DNA from: Planctomycetota bacterium
GTDB lineage: Bacteria; Planctomycetota; Planctomycetia; Pirellulales; Lacipirellulaceae
Reading direction: 5' to 3'
Assembly (NCBI GenBank): GCA_029781135.1
Contig: JAKOXH010000058.1
Location: 1 to 64,000 of the forward strand
Length of the DNA stretch: 64,000 nt
Positions 16,037 through 24,365 of the stretch are shown in pieces; position 1 is the first letter of the stretch, and every line of letters starts with the position of its first letter. Position numbers and translations under genes: made by a program. The notes beneath the pieces were generated by a model. That model made no database searches, was not told the DNA's origin, and saw only the letters and a program-made list of their open reading frames with translations.

Positions 16037-16708
16037 ATGGACCGTTCTCAAACCTGGGCTATGGCCGCGAATCGATATGTTGCCTTACTGCTGGGGGCTG
16101 CGCTACTGGTTTCCAGCGGCGGCTGCCCGGCAATTTTGGCTACGGGCATTTATGTGTTCGAAGGCGGCAACATGGCGCCGGCCGAATGCGACGCTCTCAA
16201 GGGCGAGCGGGTCGTCGTGATGTGCAAGCCGCCGTCGTCGAACGAGTTTCGACATGCCGGGGCCTCGCGCGGCGTGGCGGCGCGCACCAGTGAACTCTTG
16301 GTCAAGAACGTGAAGAACATTGACGTCGTCAATCCGCGCGAGGTCGACAACTGGGTTGACGAAAGCGACTGGGGCGATTTCCGCGAGCTCGCCCAGGCGG
16401 TGCATGCCAGCAAGGTTGTGTACATCGAACTCGAAGGCTTCGAACTGTACAAAGGCAAGACGTTGTACCAAGGGCGGGCCGATGTGACCGTGACCGTGTA
16501 CGACATGAAGAACCGCAGCAAGGTATTGTGGGACAAGCAAATTGGCGAAGTGCTGTACCCGGTGAACAGCGGCATTCCGGCCCAAGACAAACCGGTGCAG
16601 CAGTTCGAGCGGGAGTTTGTCGAGATCATTGCCAACCGCGTGGCGTCGAATTTCTATCGACATGATCCCAACGATTCATTCGCCACGGATGCGATGGCGA
16701 ATCGGTGA
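16037..16708 (+). CDS. Lipoprotein, hypothetical
   Basis: A 223-residue protein starting at the ATG at 16037 after AAGGAGA. The signal segment (VALLLGAALLVSSGGC) ends in a lipobox, so the Cys near residue 30 should be lipidated. The mature domain has mixed alpha/beta character (KVVYIELEGFELYKG, VTVTVYDMKNRSKVLWDKQIG), which recalls small periplasmic domains that sense or deliver ligands, but I cannot name the family. It stands alone between repeat arrays. The predicted location is envelope-anchored. Confidence 0.7.
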   Translation: MDRSQTWAMAANRYVALLLGAALLVSSGGCPAILATGIYVFEGGNMAPAECDALKGERVVVMCKPPSSNEFRHAGASRGVAARTSELLVKNVKNIDVVNPREVDNWVDESDWGDFRELAQAVHASKVVYIELEGFELYKGKTLYQGRADVTVTVYDMKNRSKVLWDKQIGEVLYPVNSGIPAQDKPVQQFEREFVEIIANRVASNFYRHDPNDSFATDAMANR

Positions 16709-16712
16709 GGGG

Positions 16713-16880
<168 letters not shown>

Positions 16881-16884
16881 TGCT

Positions 16885-18882
16885 TCATAACGGTGGCGGG
16901 TCGCGACGTGGTTTTTTGGGGGGCTCGGGCTTTGGTTCGGGACGCGGCTGATTCCGGTTCGCCTCCGCCTGGGCGATTCGGCCGGCCACGTCGCTGAAAC
17001 TTTCTTTCCATTCCCAGCCAAGTGGTTGCCGCAGTTCGCGTTCGGCATCGACGGCCCAGGGCGTGCCCTTATGTTCCGCCAGCACGCGGTTCAAATACTT
17101 CTTGGCGTCGTCGGCATCTTTTTCGAGTGCGCTGCTAATTGACACCGACTCGACGGAACGCAATTCCCACGTGTCGTCTTTTGGATCTTTGAACTTGAGG
17201 CCTTGCTTGGCCGCGGCCAGCATCGCATTGTAACCCTCCGTCCGGACTTTGACGGCCAGTGCTCGGCCGATCGCCAAGTCGAATCCGGCCTGCCAACGGG
17301 GCGTCGTGACTTTTTTGCGATCGCGTTCGCCTTGTCGCAGGATCGCCGCGAGGGCCTCGATTTTCGGCTCGAGCCGGGCCGCCTTGCGCTGCGCCTCGGA
17401 AAGTTCGCGCGCGAACTGGCCGTCATCGACGCGCGGAAATCGCAGCCGCACGTTTTCCATTTCCGTCATGGCCGAAAGCTGCGACGCCTCGACGAGCGCC
17501 GCGCACGCCCGGTTCGACTTCAGCACGGCGGCATATTGTTTCGCGGAGACATAATCGGGCCGATAATTCCGCATGATGCGCTCGTCGAAGAACATGGAGA
17601 AATAGGTCGACATGGCGGCCGACTCCCACCGTTCGACGCGCTTGCCCGATTCGCGATTCGGATGGACCGTGAAATACAGGCCGCCCGTTTCGTAGGCCAG
17701 CCGACTGAGCCCGAACGGGCCGAATCCCGAGTCCAACTGTTCCTCTTCTTCCGCCCGCCCGCCAAAGAACAATTTCAGGCGTTCGGGCATCATCGATTCC
17801 GGCCCCTGGTGCACCGGCGCCCATTGGGGCGATTGGTCGAATTTCGGATCGGGGTCGATCCACTTCACGTAGGCCGTTTCGCGGCCGAAGGGCGCTGGGA
17901 CGCCGATAACGTATACCGGAATTTCGAGCTTTCGACACAAATCAACCGCCGGATCGAGCGCTTGAATATCGTCGCCGGCCTCATCGGTGAAAATGACGAT
18001 CATCACGTTCCGCCGGGGCGTGGCCAAACGGTAATGCCGCAGCTTTTCGGCCAAGAACGCGACCGATTGAAACACGTTCTCGCGCCCACTGGCATTTTCT
18101 TCATCCTGGATAGCGCGCACCGCCGCTTTAATCTCGGTAAGTTCGGCGGTGGGTTTCGGCGTCAGCAAGTTGATGGAGTTGCCGAATTCCGAAATTAACG
18201 TCAGCAGCGGCTTTTCACCATGTTGCTTGAAGGCGGCGTTGCCCGAGGCCTCGACGACGCCCAATTCCTTGTACACACGGTCGAACCGTTTGGCGATCGA
18301 CTCACGCTGCGGCTTGAGGCTGCCCGATTGATCGAACAGCCACGCCACGACCGTCGGCCGTTCATCGAGCGACAGGAGGATTTCGTGCGTGATGCGGTCG
18401 ATGGCGCCGGCGGCGCCCGTTGTGCCGACGCTGCCCGACCCCTTGATGATGACATTCTCCGGAAGACTGGGCCCTTCCAAAATCGTGCGGTTCAAATCTT
18501 GAACTTCAATTCCGCCAGGAGTCGGCGTCATCGGCGCGAGGTCGTAGGTGACGCGCGATTCGGCGGCTTCGGCCGGTGCCGAGGCCCGCGCCGCGAGCAC
18601 GCCGCCTTCGCTCAACGCGCCAATTTGGTCATGGGCCTCGGGAGAGAAATGGAACTCTTGCGGCAACGGCACGTCGCCGAGTTCGACAATGGACACCGAC
18701 GATTGCCTAAGTCGTTCGCGAATGGGCGCGTAGAGCGCGAGCGACGCCATCGCGAGCAGCATCGTGAGGTGCAAAACGCAACTCACCAGCCAGGCCGACG
18801 CATCGCGCAGCGAGAACACCCGGCCCGGCAAAGCCAACAGCTTTGACCACCAGCGTACTCGTGGGTTTTCAGCCGTCGCCAC
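16885..18882 (-). CDS. Membrane-anchored vWA-domain protein
   Basis: A 665-residue protein starting with GTG at 18882 (GAGGG about 11 bases upstream). An N-terminal membrane helix lies near residues 30-55. The von Willebrand factor A domain spans about 180-400, with the metal-site motif DQSGS (VVAWLFDQSGSLKP) and a later TDEAGDD that continues the fold. The C-terminal third is helical with an Arg/Lys/Glu-rich region and ends in a Pro-rich tail (PEPPKKPRRDPPP). It likely binds a protein partner in the periplasm through a divalent metal. Planctomycetes carry many such proteins and the partner is unknown. The gene stands alone. Confidence 0.8.
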   Translation of the reverse strand: MATAENPRVRWWSKLLALPGRVFSLRDASAWLVSCVLHLTMLLAMASLALYAPIRERLRQSSVSIVELGDVPLPQEFHFSPEAHDQIGALSEGGVLAARASAPAEAAESRVTYDLAPMTPTPGGIEVQDLNRTILEGPSLPENVIIKGSGSVGTTGAAGAIDRITHEILLSLDERPTVVAWLFDQSGSLKPQRESIAKRFDRVYKELGVVEASGNAAFKQHGEKPLLTLISEFGNSINLLTPKPTAELTEIKAAVRAIQDEENASGRENVFQSVAFLAEKLRHYRLATPRRNVMIVIFTDEAGDDIQALDPAVDLCRKLEIPVYVIGVPAPFGRETAYVKWIDPDPKFDQSPQWAPVHQGPESMMPERLKLFFGGRAEEEEQLDSGFGPFGLSRLAYETGGLYFTVHPNRESGKRVERWESAAMSTYFSMFFDERIMRNYRPDYVSAKQYAAVLKSNRACAALVEASQLSAMTEMENVRLRFPRVDDGQFARELSEAQRKAARLEPKIEALAAILRQGERDRKKVTTPRWQAGFDLAIGRALAVKVRTEGYNAMLAAAKQGLKFKDPKDDTWELRSVESVSISSALEKDADDAKKYLNRVLAEHKGTPWAVDAERELRQPLGWEWKESFSDVAGRIAQAEANRNQPRPEPKPEPPKKPRRDPPPL

Positions 18883-19106
18883 GTAATGAGCCCTCGCCGC
18901 CGTTCTGCGCTGCCGCGAACCAATGCCCTACGTCCATTTTCGATGATCGTCACAGTTTCGGCAACTATTGAGTTGGGAGTGGCAGTGAACGAGCGGTCGG
19001 CGCTCCACTCCGCGTCGCGGCTAAACGAGCGATTGTTGTCGCGGCGAAGCGCGCTAGGATTGTCGATAACAATCATCAATTATTGAAGCCAGCGTAGCCA
19101 ATGGGC
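18883..19106. other. Gap upstream of hydrolase-like gene
   Basis: I see no gene between the GTG of the vWA gene and the gene at 19312. The 3' part holds a dispersed palindrome (19107-19181) and a TATAAT box at 19253-19258. That box lies 54 bases before the next ATG and has no good -35 partner. Confidence 0.4.
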
Positions 19107-19181
19107 TGTGGGAGGCCTCTCTGAGGCCGATTTCGCGCTGTAATTGATAGCGGCATCGGCGTCGGGGGACGCCTCCCACAA
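19107..19181. repeat. Dispersed GTGGGAGGC palindrome, copy 3
   Basis: The ends are the same as in the copy at 14971-15044: TGTGGGAGGCCTCTCTGAGG at the left and a CGGCGTCGGGGGACGCC half with TCCCACAA at the right. The centre differs. Confidence 0.85.
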
Positions 19182-19311
19182 GATCATTCATAGCGCAGCT
19201 TTCAATAGCAGGTGAGGTTTCTCGACCAAGCGACACCGGCCAGATTTTGCCGTATAATAGTCTTCGCGGCCGGGCCGCAGCTCAAGCCATGACTCTGGGA
19301 GGAAGTTCCGC

Positions 19312-20289
19312 ATGTTCGCCAGCCGAAAATGGGCGTGTTTGGCCCTCGCTTTCGTACTAACTTTCACCTCCGCCCGCGTTTTCGGTCAGGCTGCGGCTGT
19401 GGGCGAAAGCGGCGCCGCTGGCGACGCCACCCCGCTCACCACCAAGGACGGCGTCCAACTCCAGCTCACGTACTTGCCGAGCGCGGTTCGTAAGGGCACG
19501 CCGCAAGCGAAGCAGGTGACGCCGGTGGTTCTGCTGCACGATTACAAGAGCAGCCATGCGGCGCTCATGTCGCTGGCCGCCAAGTTGCAAGCGGTGGGCG
19601 CCGAGCCCTCGGCCAAGATCGCGTTCGCCGTGGTCCTCGTCGATCTGCGTGCCCACGGCGCTAGCAACAAGCTGATTTCGCCCCAAGGCGAAGCGCTCGA
19701 ACTCGACGCCGCGAAGCTGAACAAAGAAGGCTTCTACGCCATGGCCAGTCTCGATATGGAAGCCGTCCGCCACTTTCTCGTCGATAAGAACGACGAAGGC
19801 GAGCTCAACCTCAACAAGTTGTGTATTGTGGGTTCCGGTATGGGGGCCAGCGTCGGCGTGAACTGGGCGCTACAAGATTGGACGGCCCCGCCGCTGGCCC
19901 TCGGCAAGCAAGGGCAGGACGTCAAGGGCCTCGTCCTCGTTTCGCCGCAATGGTCGTTCAACGGCCTCTCGATGCAAGATGCCATGAAATTCGCTCCGCT
20001 CAAGAAAAATGTCGCCTGGCTCCTCGTTTGCGGCGAACAAGATGCGAAAGCCAAGACCGATTGCAACCGCATTCAAAAGCAGCTCGAGCGCTTCCATCCC
20101 GACACGGCCAAGTCGGGCACCAAGCAATCCAGCGGCCTGCTTGTCGAAATGCAGCCTTCCGCACTGCAAGGCGACATGCTGTTGAGCAAACTCGGTGACA
20201 CGATCGAACCGGCCATCGTGAAATTCCTTACCAAGAGTGTCGCGGCCACGCAATACCCTTGGACCAACCGCCGCGGAAAGCTGCCGTAG
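19312..20289 (+). CDS. Exported alpha/beta-hydrolase fold protein lacking the nucleophile Ser
   Basis: A 325-residue protein with a signal peptide (cut near FG-QA, residue 25) and an alpha/beta-hydrolase pattern: VVLLHDYKSS for the oxyanion strand, LVDLRAHGAS, and the elbow LCIVGSGMGASVGVNWA. At the elbow the usual GxSxG reads G174-S-G-M-G178, so the nucleophile position is Gly. VCGEQDAKAKTD supplies the acid region. The fold is clear but classical serine hydrolysis is doubtful; a binding or structural role is more likely. AGGAAG lies 7 bases before the ATG, and a TATAAT box lies at 19253. Confidence 0.7.
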   Translation: MFASRKWACLALAFVLTFTSARVFGQAAAVGESGAAGDATPLTTKDGVQLQLTYLPSAVRKGTPQAKQVTPVVLLHDYKSSHAALMSLAAKLQAVGAEPSAKIAFAVVLVDLRAHGASNKLISPQGEALELDAAKLNKEGFYAMASLDMEAVRHFLVDKNDEGELNLNKLCIVGSGMGASVGVNWALQDWTAPPLALGKQGQDVKGLVLVSPQWSFNGLSMQDAMKFAPLKKNVAWLLVCGEQDAKAKTDCNRIQKQLERFHPDTAKSGTKQSSGLLVEMQPSALQGDMLLSKLGDTIEPAIVKFLTKSVAATQYPWTNRRGKLP

Positions 20290-20461
20290 TTGAATTCATG
20301 CCTGCGGCGTTTGTTGGCAAGCAACACACGTCTCGGTGGCGCGCCCCGTGCCGCGGGCGTCCCCCGTCGCCTAGGGCAGCTTGCTCGTTTTCGTGCCGCC
20401 GATCTTCCTTGTCGCGGCGGGGTTCTTGAGGAAACGCGGCTACGCATTTTGGAAATTTGCA

Positions 20462-22795
20462 CTAGGGCTGCTTCGGCCGTTCGGGGCCGGCGTAGGGTTT
20501 GGCACCCCACGGCTTCACCGTGCCGACGGGGAGGCTGGTGAGTTTGGCGTCTTTGGTGGTTGGCGGCGCGATCATACCGTAGAAACGGCCCATCCAGAAG
20601 TCTTCGAGCCAGCCCACAGGCGGCGTGGCGGTGCGGCCGCTGCCGCCGTCGTGCTGAATCGCGGAGCGGCTACCCCAGGCACTCGATAACTCGCGCGGCG
20701 AAAGGGCTCGCTGGTCGCCGATGTACGGCACGTAGTCGGGTTCGGGCGCTAGATCGGCCCGCTCGGAATTGTGAAAGCGGTGGCTCACCGTATCAAGCGA
20801 CCATTCGCGCAAGTGCTCGACGGCCGGTTCAACTTCGCAGTCGTTGCCGGTCAGCCCGCCGTAAATGAAATTGAAGAACGGAATCTTCTGCATCCGCATG
20901 ACTTCCCAATGCCGAGCGAGTGCCCGCAAGTAAACGGAACGCAGGTGCGGTTCATCGCAATACGTCAGCAGCGGGTGGAAGCAGTGGAAGGCCAGCTCAT
21001 CGTCCCATTCAACGACGCTTTCCGGCGGATAGGTGATCTTTTCGCGCACGGTGTAGGTGTCGTAATGCCACGCCAACAATTGATCGACGCCTTTGCGAAA
21101 GAACGGATCGCCCGTGAGGCCGAAGGCGGTCCAGGCGTACGTTTGAGCCTCCAAGCTGTTGAGGCCGCGCGATTCGAAGCCATAGGGGCGTTGCAGATAC
21201 TCCGGGTCCCAGCGGCCCCAGCGGGTCGATTTCCCATCGACGTCGCGCAACTTCCAGCCGTTATCGATGATATGCTTCGTAATGCGAGCCAGGTGCTCGG
21301 CGGCACATTGCTTTTCTTCACCCTGGGCCGCGAGGTCGTGAAACAGCGCCACCGCATAGTAGTGGGCGTTCACTTCATCGCTCGAAGTATCGCCTTTCCA
21401 CAGCCACTTGCCGTCCTTTGTGGGGACCCATTTGGCCGGCAGGCCGCCGCTGCCTTGGGTGGAACGCTGGCCTTCGTCGACGCCCTCGGCCCAAATCGCT
21501 CGGGCGAAGAAGCCGTCGGTGCCCGTAATGGTTTGTAGCCACCGCATGGCCTCGAAGGCGTCTAGCGCCTCGCGGCGGGCCGCTGCGTCGTGCGTCACGG
21601 CGTACTTGAAACTCATGGCGGCCAGGTAGTGGGCCGTGTGGCTGCCGTCGTTGTCGCTGATTTCCCGCAGCCACTGGCCATCGTCGCCGGGGCGATACAA
21701 CTCATGGATAAATCCCAGCCGCTTGTGACCGCCGGCCGCGACCTGCTGTTCGAAGAAGGCAGCCTTCTTCTGCAAGGTGAACGGTTCGTAGCGAATAATA
21801 CCCAGGCCGCGGTCGGTTGCCGCGTAGACCGTTTTGTTTGCCGCATCGACGGCGACCGCCGACACGTTCTCGCCGGGCAGCCAGTGTTCAGCACCGAAGT
21901 ATTGATAGTGCTTGCCGATGTTGCGAACCAAGCCGGTCGTCGTGCCGATCCACAGGTCGTCGGCAAAGCCGGGTGCGAGACAAGTGACGCTTTCGCAGGG
22001 CAAACCGTCCTTGCCGCTGATGGTCGTAAAGGCCGCACCGCGCAGTACCGCCAGGCCGCGATCGGTCGCGATCAAGAGCCGGCTGCCGAGCGAAAGGCAG
22101 TCTGGCGTTCGGCGCGAAGGCAATCTGCCCCAGTCGGCCGGTTCGGTGACGTACATCGCACCATCGAGCAAACGTAAATGGCCGTGGGCCAATAAATACA
22201 GAGTGCCGCTGTACGAAGCGATGCGTTCGATCGGGCCGATGTCGACCGGGGCCATCAGCACCTGGCTGCCGTCTTCCATTTGCACGGTCGTATCGCTGGA
22301 GAGCCAGCCCGACTCGGGCTTGATATCGACGAACTTGCCGCCTTGCCAGCGGAAGATTTCGTTCCGCGTGGCCGCATGGACGGCCCCGTTGTGCAGGCAC
22401 AGGTCGACCACTTCGCGGTCGAAGATCTTCTTGGCGGTCTTCGTGTTTTCATCGAACGCGTAGAGGCCGCTGGCAGCCGGGCCGAAGAGCTGGCCATCGA
22501 GCACCACGAGCCGGCGCAAACCGGCCGGTGCATTCTTCACCGGTTGCAGCTTGTCGCCCTGAAGCCGCTGGAGCGTGCCGTCGCTGATGGCGAAGACTTC
22601 GCCCTTCCACGCGGCTACTGCCGTCACGGGCTTCTCCGTTGCGATCTTGCGGCCGACTTCCTGCTCGTAATCATGATCGGCCGCCGCCTGGTACATCGGG
22701 TGCGGCGGCGGGGCGGTCGTGCGTTCGGCCGCTGGGGCGATGGAACACGTGAGCGAAAGAGCGATAACGCTGCACCAACAACGGCGTCGAATCAT
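20462..22795 (-). CDS. Secreted propeller plus alpha/alpha-barrel protein
   Basis: A 777-residue exported protein with a signal peptide (ALSLTCSIAPAAE). Residues about 55-390 show repeats of a beta-propeller of the two-component-regulator type (GLYAFDENTKTAKKIF, LLIATDRGLAVLRG, LWIGTTTGLVRNIG, VYAATDRGLGIIRY). The remainder is helical with many Trp and His residues (YAWTAFGLTGDPFFRKGVDQLLAWHYD), suggesting an alpha/alpha toroid like those of glycoside-active enzymes. It might bind or degrade a polysaccharide, but no catalytic pair is certain. No histidine kinase is attached, so it is not a sensor kinase. The gene is convergent with the hydrolase-like gene. Confidence 0.6.
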   Translation of the reverse strand: MIRRRCWCSVIALSLTCSIAPAAERTTAPPPHPMYQAAADHDYEQEVGRKIATEKPVTAVAAWKGEVFAISDGTLQRLQGDKLQPVKNAPAGLRRLVVLDGQLFGPAASGLYAFDENTKTAKKIFDREVVDLCLHNGAVHAATRNEIFRWQGGKFVDIKPESGWLSSDTTVQMEDGSQVLMAPVDIGPIERIASYSGTLYLLAHGHLRLLDGAMYVTEPADWGRLPSRRTPDCLSLGSRLLIATDRGLAVLRGAAFTTISGKDGLPCESVTCLAPGFADDLWIGTTTGLVRNIGKHYQYFGAEHWLPGENVSAVAVDAANKTVYAATDRGLGIIRYEPFTLQKKAAFFEQQVAAGGHKRLGFIHELYRPGDDGQWLREISDNDGSHTAHYLAAMSFKYAVTHDAAARREALDAFEAMRWLQTITGTDGFFARAIWAEGVDEGQRSTQGSGGLPAKWVPTKDGKWLWKGDTSSDEVNAHYYAVALFHDLAAQGEEKQCAAEHLARITKHIIDNGWKLRDVDGKSTRWGRWDPEYLQRPYGFESRGLNSLEAQTYAWTAFGLTGDPFFRKGVDQLLAWHYDTYTVREKITYPPESVVEWDDELAFHCFHPLLTYCDEPHLRSVYLRALARHWEVMRMQKIPFFNFIYGGLTGNDCEVEPAVEHLREWSLDTVSHRFHNSERADLAPEPDYVPYIGDQRALSPRELSSAWGSRSAIQHDGGSGRTATPPVGWLEDFWMGRFYGMIAPPTTKDAKLTSLPVGTVKPWGAKPYAGPERPKQP

Positions 22796-22801
22796 GGGAT
22801 T

Positions 22802-22852
22802 GCTGAGGGTTGAGGGTTGAGGGTCGAGAGAAGGGGTCAGCGGTCAGGGGTT
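22802..22852. repeat. Period-7 array, single arm
   Basis: Seven-base units TGAGGGT (three copies), then CGAGAGA, AGGGGTC, AGCGGTC and AGGGGTT. No complementary arm is visible nearby. It lies directly upstream of the propeller gene start. Confidence 0.75.
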
Positions 22853-22881
22853 TAGCGGCGGCGGCGACGCCGTCCACCTGC

Positions 22882-23021
22882 TATAGCCACCGTCGCCAGA
22901 CGGTGGAACCATCACATTCCACGCTCTGGCGAGCGTGGCTACAGGAAGGACTGTAGGACGGACAATCCTGTCCGTCCAATTCGTTAACCATGATTCGGAC
23001 GGACAGAATTGTCCGTCCTAC
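22882..23021. repeat. Four REP-like hairpins in two facing pairs
   Basis: 22882-22906 reads ATAGCC, then ACCGTC, loop GCCA, GACGGT. 22942-22919 (minus) reads GTAGCC, ACGCTC, loop GCCA, GAGCGTGG. 22953-22977 reads GTAGGACGGACAATCCTGTC and on. 23021-22997 (minus) is almost the same with loop AATT. The pairs differ in stem sequence but agree in flank; the first two also share the loop. Confidence 0.85.
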
Positions 23022-23095
23022 GGCGGATACGGTGCTGCTACAATGGCAGTTCATTGGATGCCGATTATAACCACCGCAACGGGGGCACGCGACGC

Positions 23096-24094
23096 ATGAA
23101 CAAAGTTCGTTGGGGAATTCTGGGTACCGCAAAAATCGCCCGCGAGGCCGTGGTGCCGGCGATGCTCAAGCCCGAGTATCGTGAGCGGCTCGAAGTCACC
23201 GCCGTCGCCTCGCGCGATCTGGCGAAGGCCCAAGCGATGGGAGAGAGATTTTCAATTGCGAAAGCGTTCGGTTCGTACGAAGCGTTGCTCGCAGACCCGG
23301 CGATTGATGCCGTGTATGTCCCGCTGCCGAACCATCTGCACGTGCCGTACTCCCTTGAGGCCCTCGCGGCCGGCAAGCACGTGCTGTGCGAAAAGCCGAT
23401 CGCGCTCTCGGCCCACGAGGCCGAACAGCTTGCGCGGGCCGCCGCCGAGCGGCCCCACTTGAAGGTGATGGAAGCGTTTATGTACCGCTTCCATCCGCAA
23501 TGGCAATGGGCAAAGCAGATGGTCGACGAAGGCAAGTTGGGAGAAGTGCGTGCCGTCCATTCGTGCTTCTATTTTTATGACGATAACCCGCAAGGCATTT
23601 TGCATCACGCCGAGTGGGGCGGCGGGTGCCTCATGGATATCGGCTGCTACCCCGTGTCGCTCTCGCGGTGGCTGTTTGGCGCTGAGCCGACGTTCGTTTC
23701 GGCCGTGATGGAGGACGATCCCAGCTACGCGGTCGATCGATCGATCGCCGGCGTGATGCAATTCCCCATCGGTACCGCTACGTTCTCTTGCTCCACGCAG
23801 CTGGCGAACTTCCAACAGGTGCGGATCATTGGTACCCATGGCCGGCTCGAATTGGAATTGCCGTTCAATCCGCCAACCGATCGGCCGCTCGCGGCCCTCG
23901 TCGAAACCGGCGGCATCGCCGAACGCGTGACGTTCGACACGAGCGACCACTACGGCATTCAGGCGGACCTGTTTTCGCGGGCAATTCTTGAAAATAGCAC
24001 CGTGCCGACGCCGATTGCCGATGCCGTGGCGAACATGCGTGTCATTGAGGCGCTGGTAAGGAGCCATCGGCAAGCGACACAAAAATCAGCCTGA
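23096..24094 (+). CDS. Gfo/Idh/MocA-family oxidoreductase
   Basis: A 332-residue NAD(P)-dependent oxidoreductase. Residues 1-120 form the Rossmann domain (WGILGTAKIA for the dinucleotide loop). CEKPI near residue 97-101 carries the family's catalytic Lys. The C-terminal sheet domain contains GGGCLMDIGCYPVS. Substrates of the family are sugars, inositols and their derivatives; the exact one cannot be read. The ATG at 23096 gives the full Rossmann start. The gene stands alone, preceded by REP-like hairpins. A cytoplasmic location is expected since no signal peptide is seen. Confidence 0.88.
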   Translation: MNKVRWGILGTAKIAREAVVPAMLKPEYRERLEVTAVASRDLAKAQAMGERFSIAKAFGSYEALLADPAIDAVYVPLPNHLHVPYSLEALAAGKHVLCEKPIALSAHEAEQLARAAAERPHLKVMEAFMYRFHPQWQWAKQMVDEGKLGEVRAVHSCFYFYDDNPQGILHHAEWGGGCLMDIGCYPVSLSRWLFGAEPTFVSAVMEDDPSYAVDRSIAGVMQFPIGTATFSCSTQLANFQQVRIIGTHGRLELELPFNPPTDRPLAALVETGGIAERVTFDTSDHYGIQADLFSRAILENSTVPTPIADAVANMRVIEALVRSHRQATQKSA

Positions 24095-24147
24095 ATAAAT
24101 GCTTCAGCGTGGAGTTCTTGGTATTCTAATACAGCAGAGGCGGGTCG

Positions 24148-24297
24148 CATGCCCTCGCTCGCGCGGGCATGCTCACGCGAAACATTTGCGCTCCAACGCG
24201 AGTGTGGGCATGTCCCTGTTTCGCGAGAGCATGCCACCCAGAATTGGGCTGTTGCAAACGCCAGCATGGCCACTCCGAGCAGTGGCCATGGCACCCC
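24148..24297. repeat. GCATGCCC-type palindromes
   Basis: GCATGCCC and GGGCATGC frame 24148-24172. Then 24195-24240 includes GTGGGCATG, CGCGAGAGCATGCCACCC and relatives, and 24264-24297 includes GCATGGCCACT, AGTGGCCATGGCACCCC. All belong to the family seen at 15675 and 61787. No gene lies between 24095 and 24365. Confidence 0.7.
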
Positions 24298-24365
24298 GAA
24301 CTGCTCTTTAGCAGCGAAGTTCTCAATAGTATTCCGACCAAGTTTTGCATGAGGCCGCGCGATCG

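Noticed and set aside
17203-18198. 331-codon plus-strand frame
   Set aside because: It lies opposite the vWA protein, which has a clear metal-site motif and export helix.
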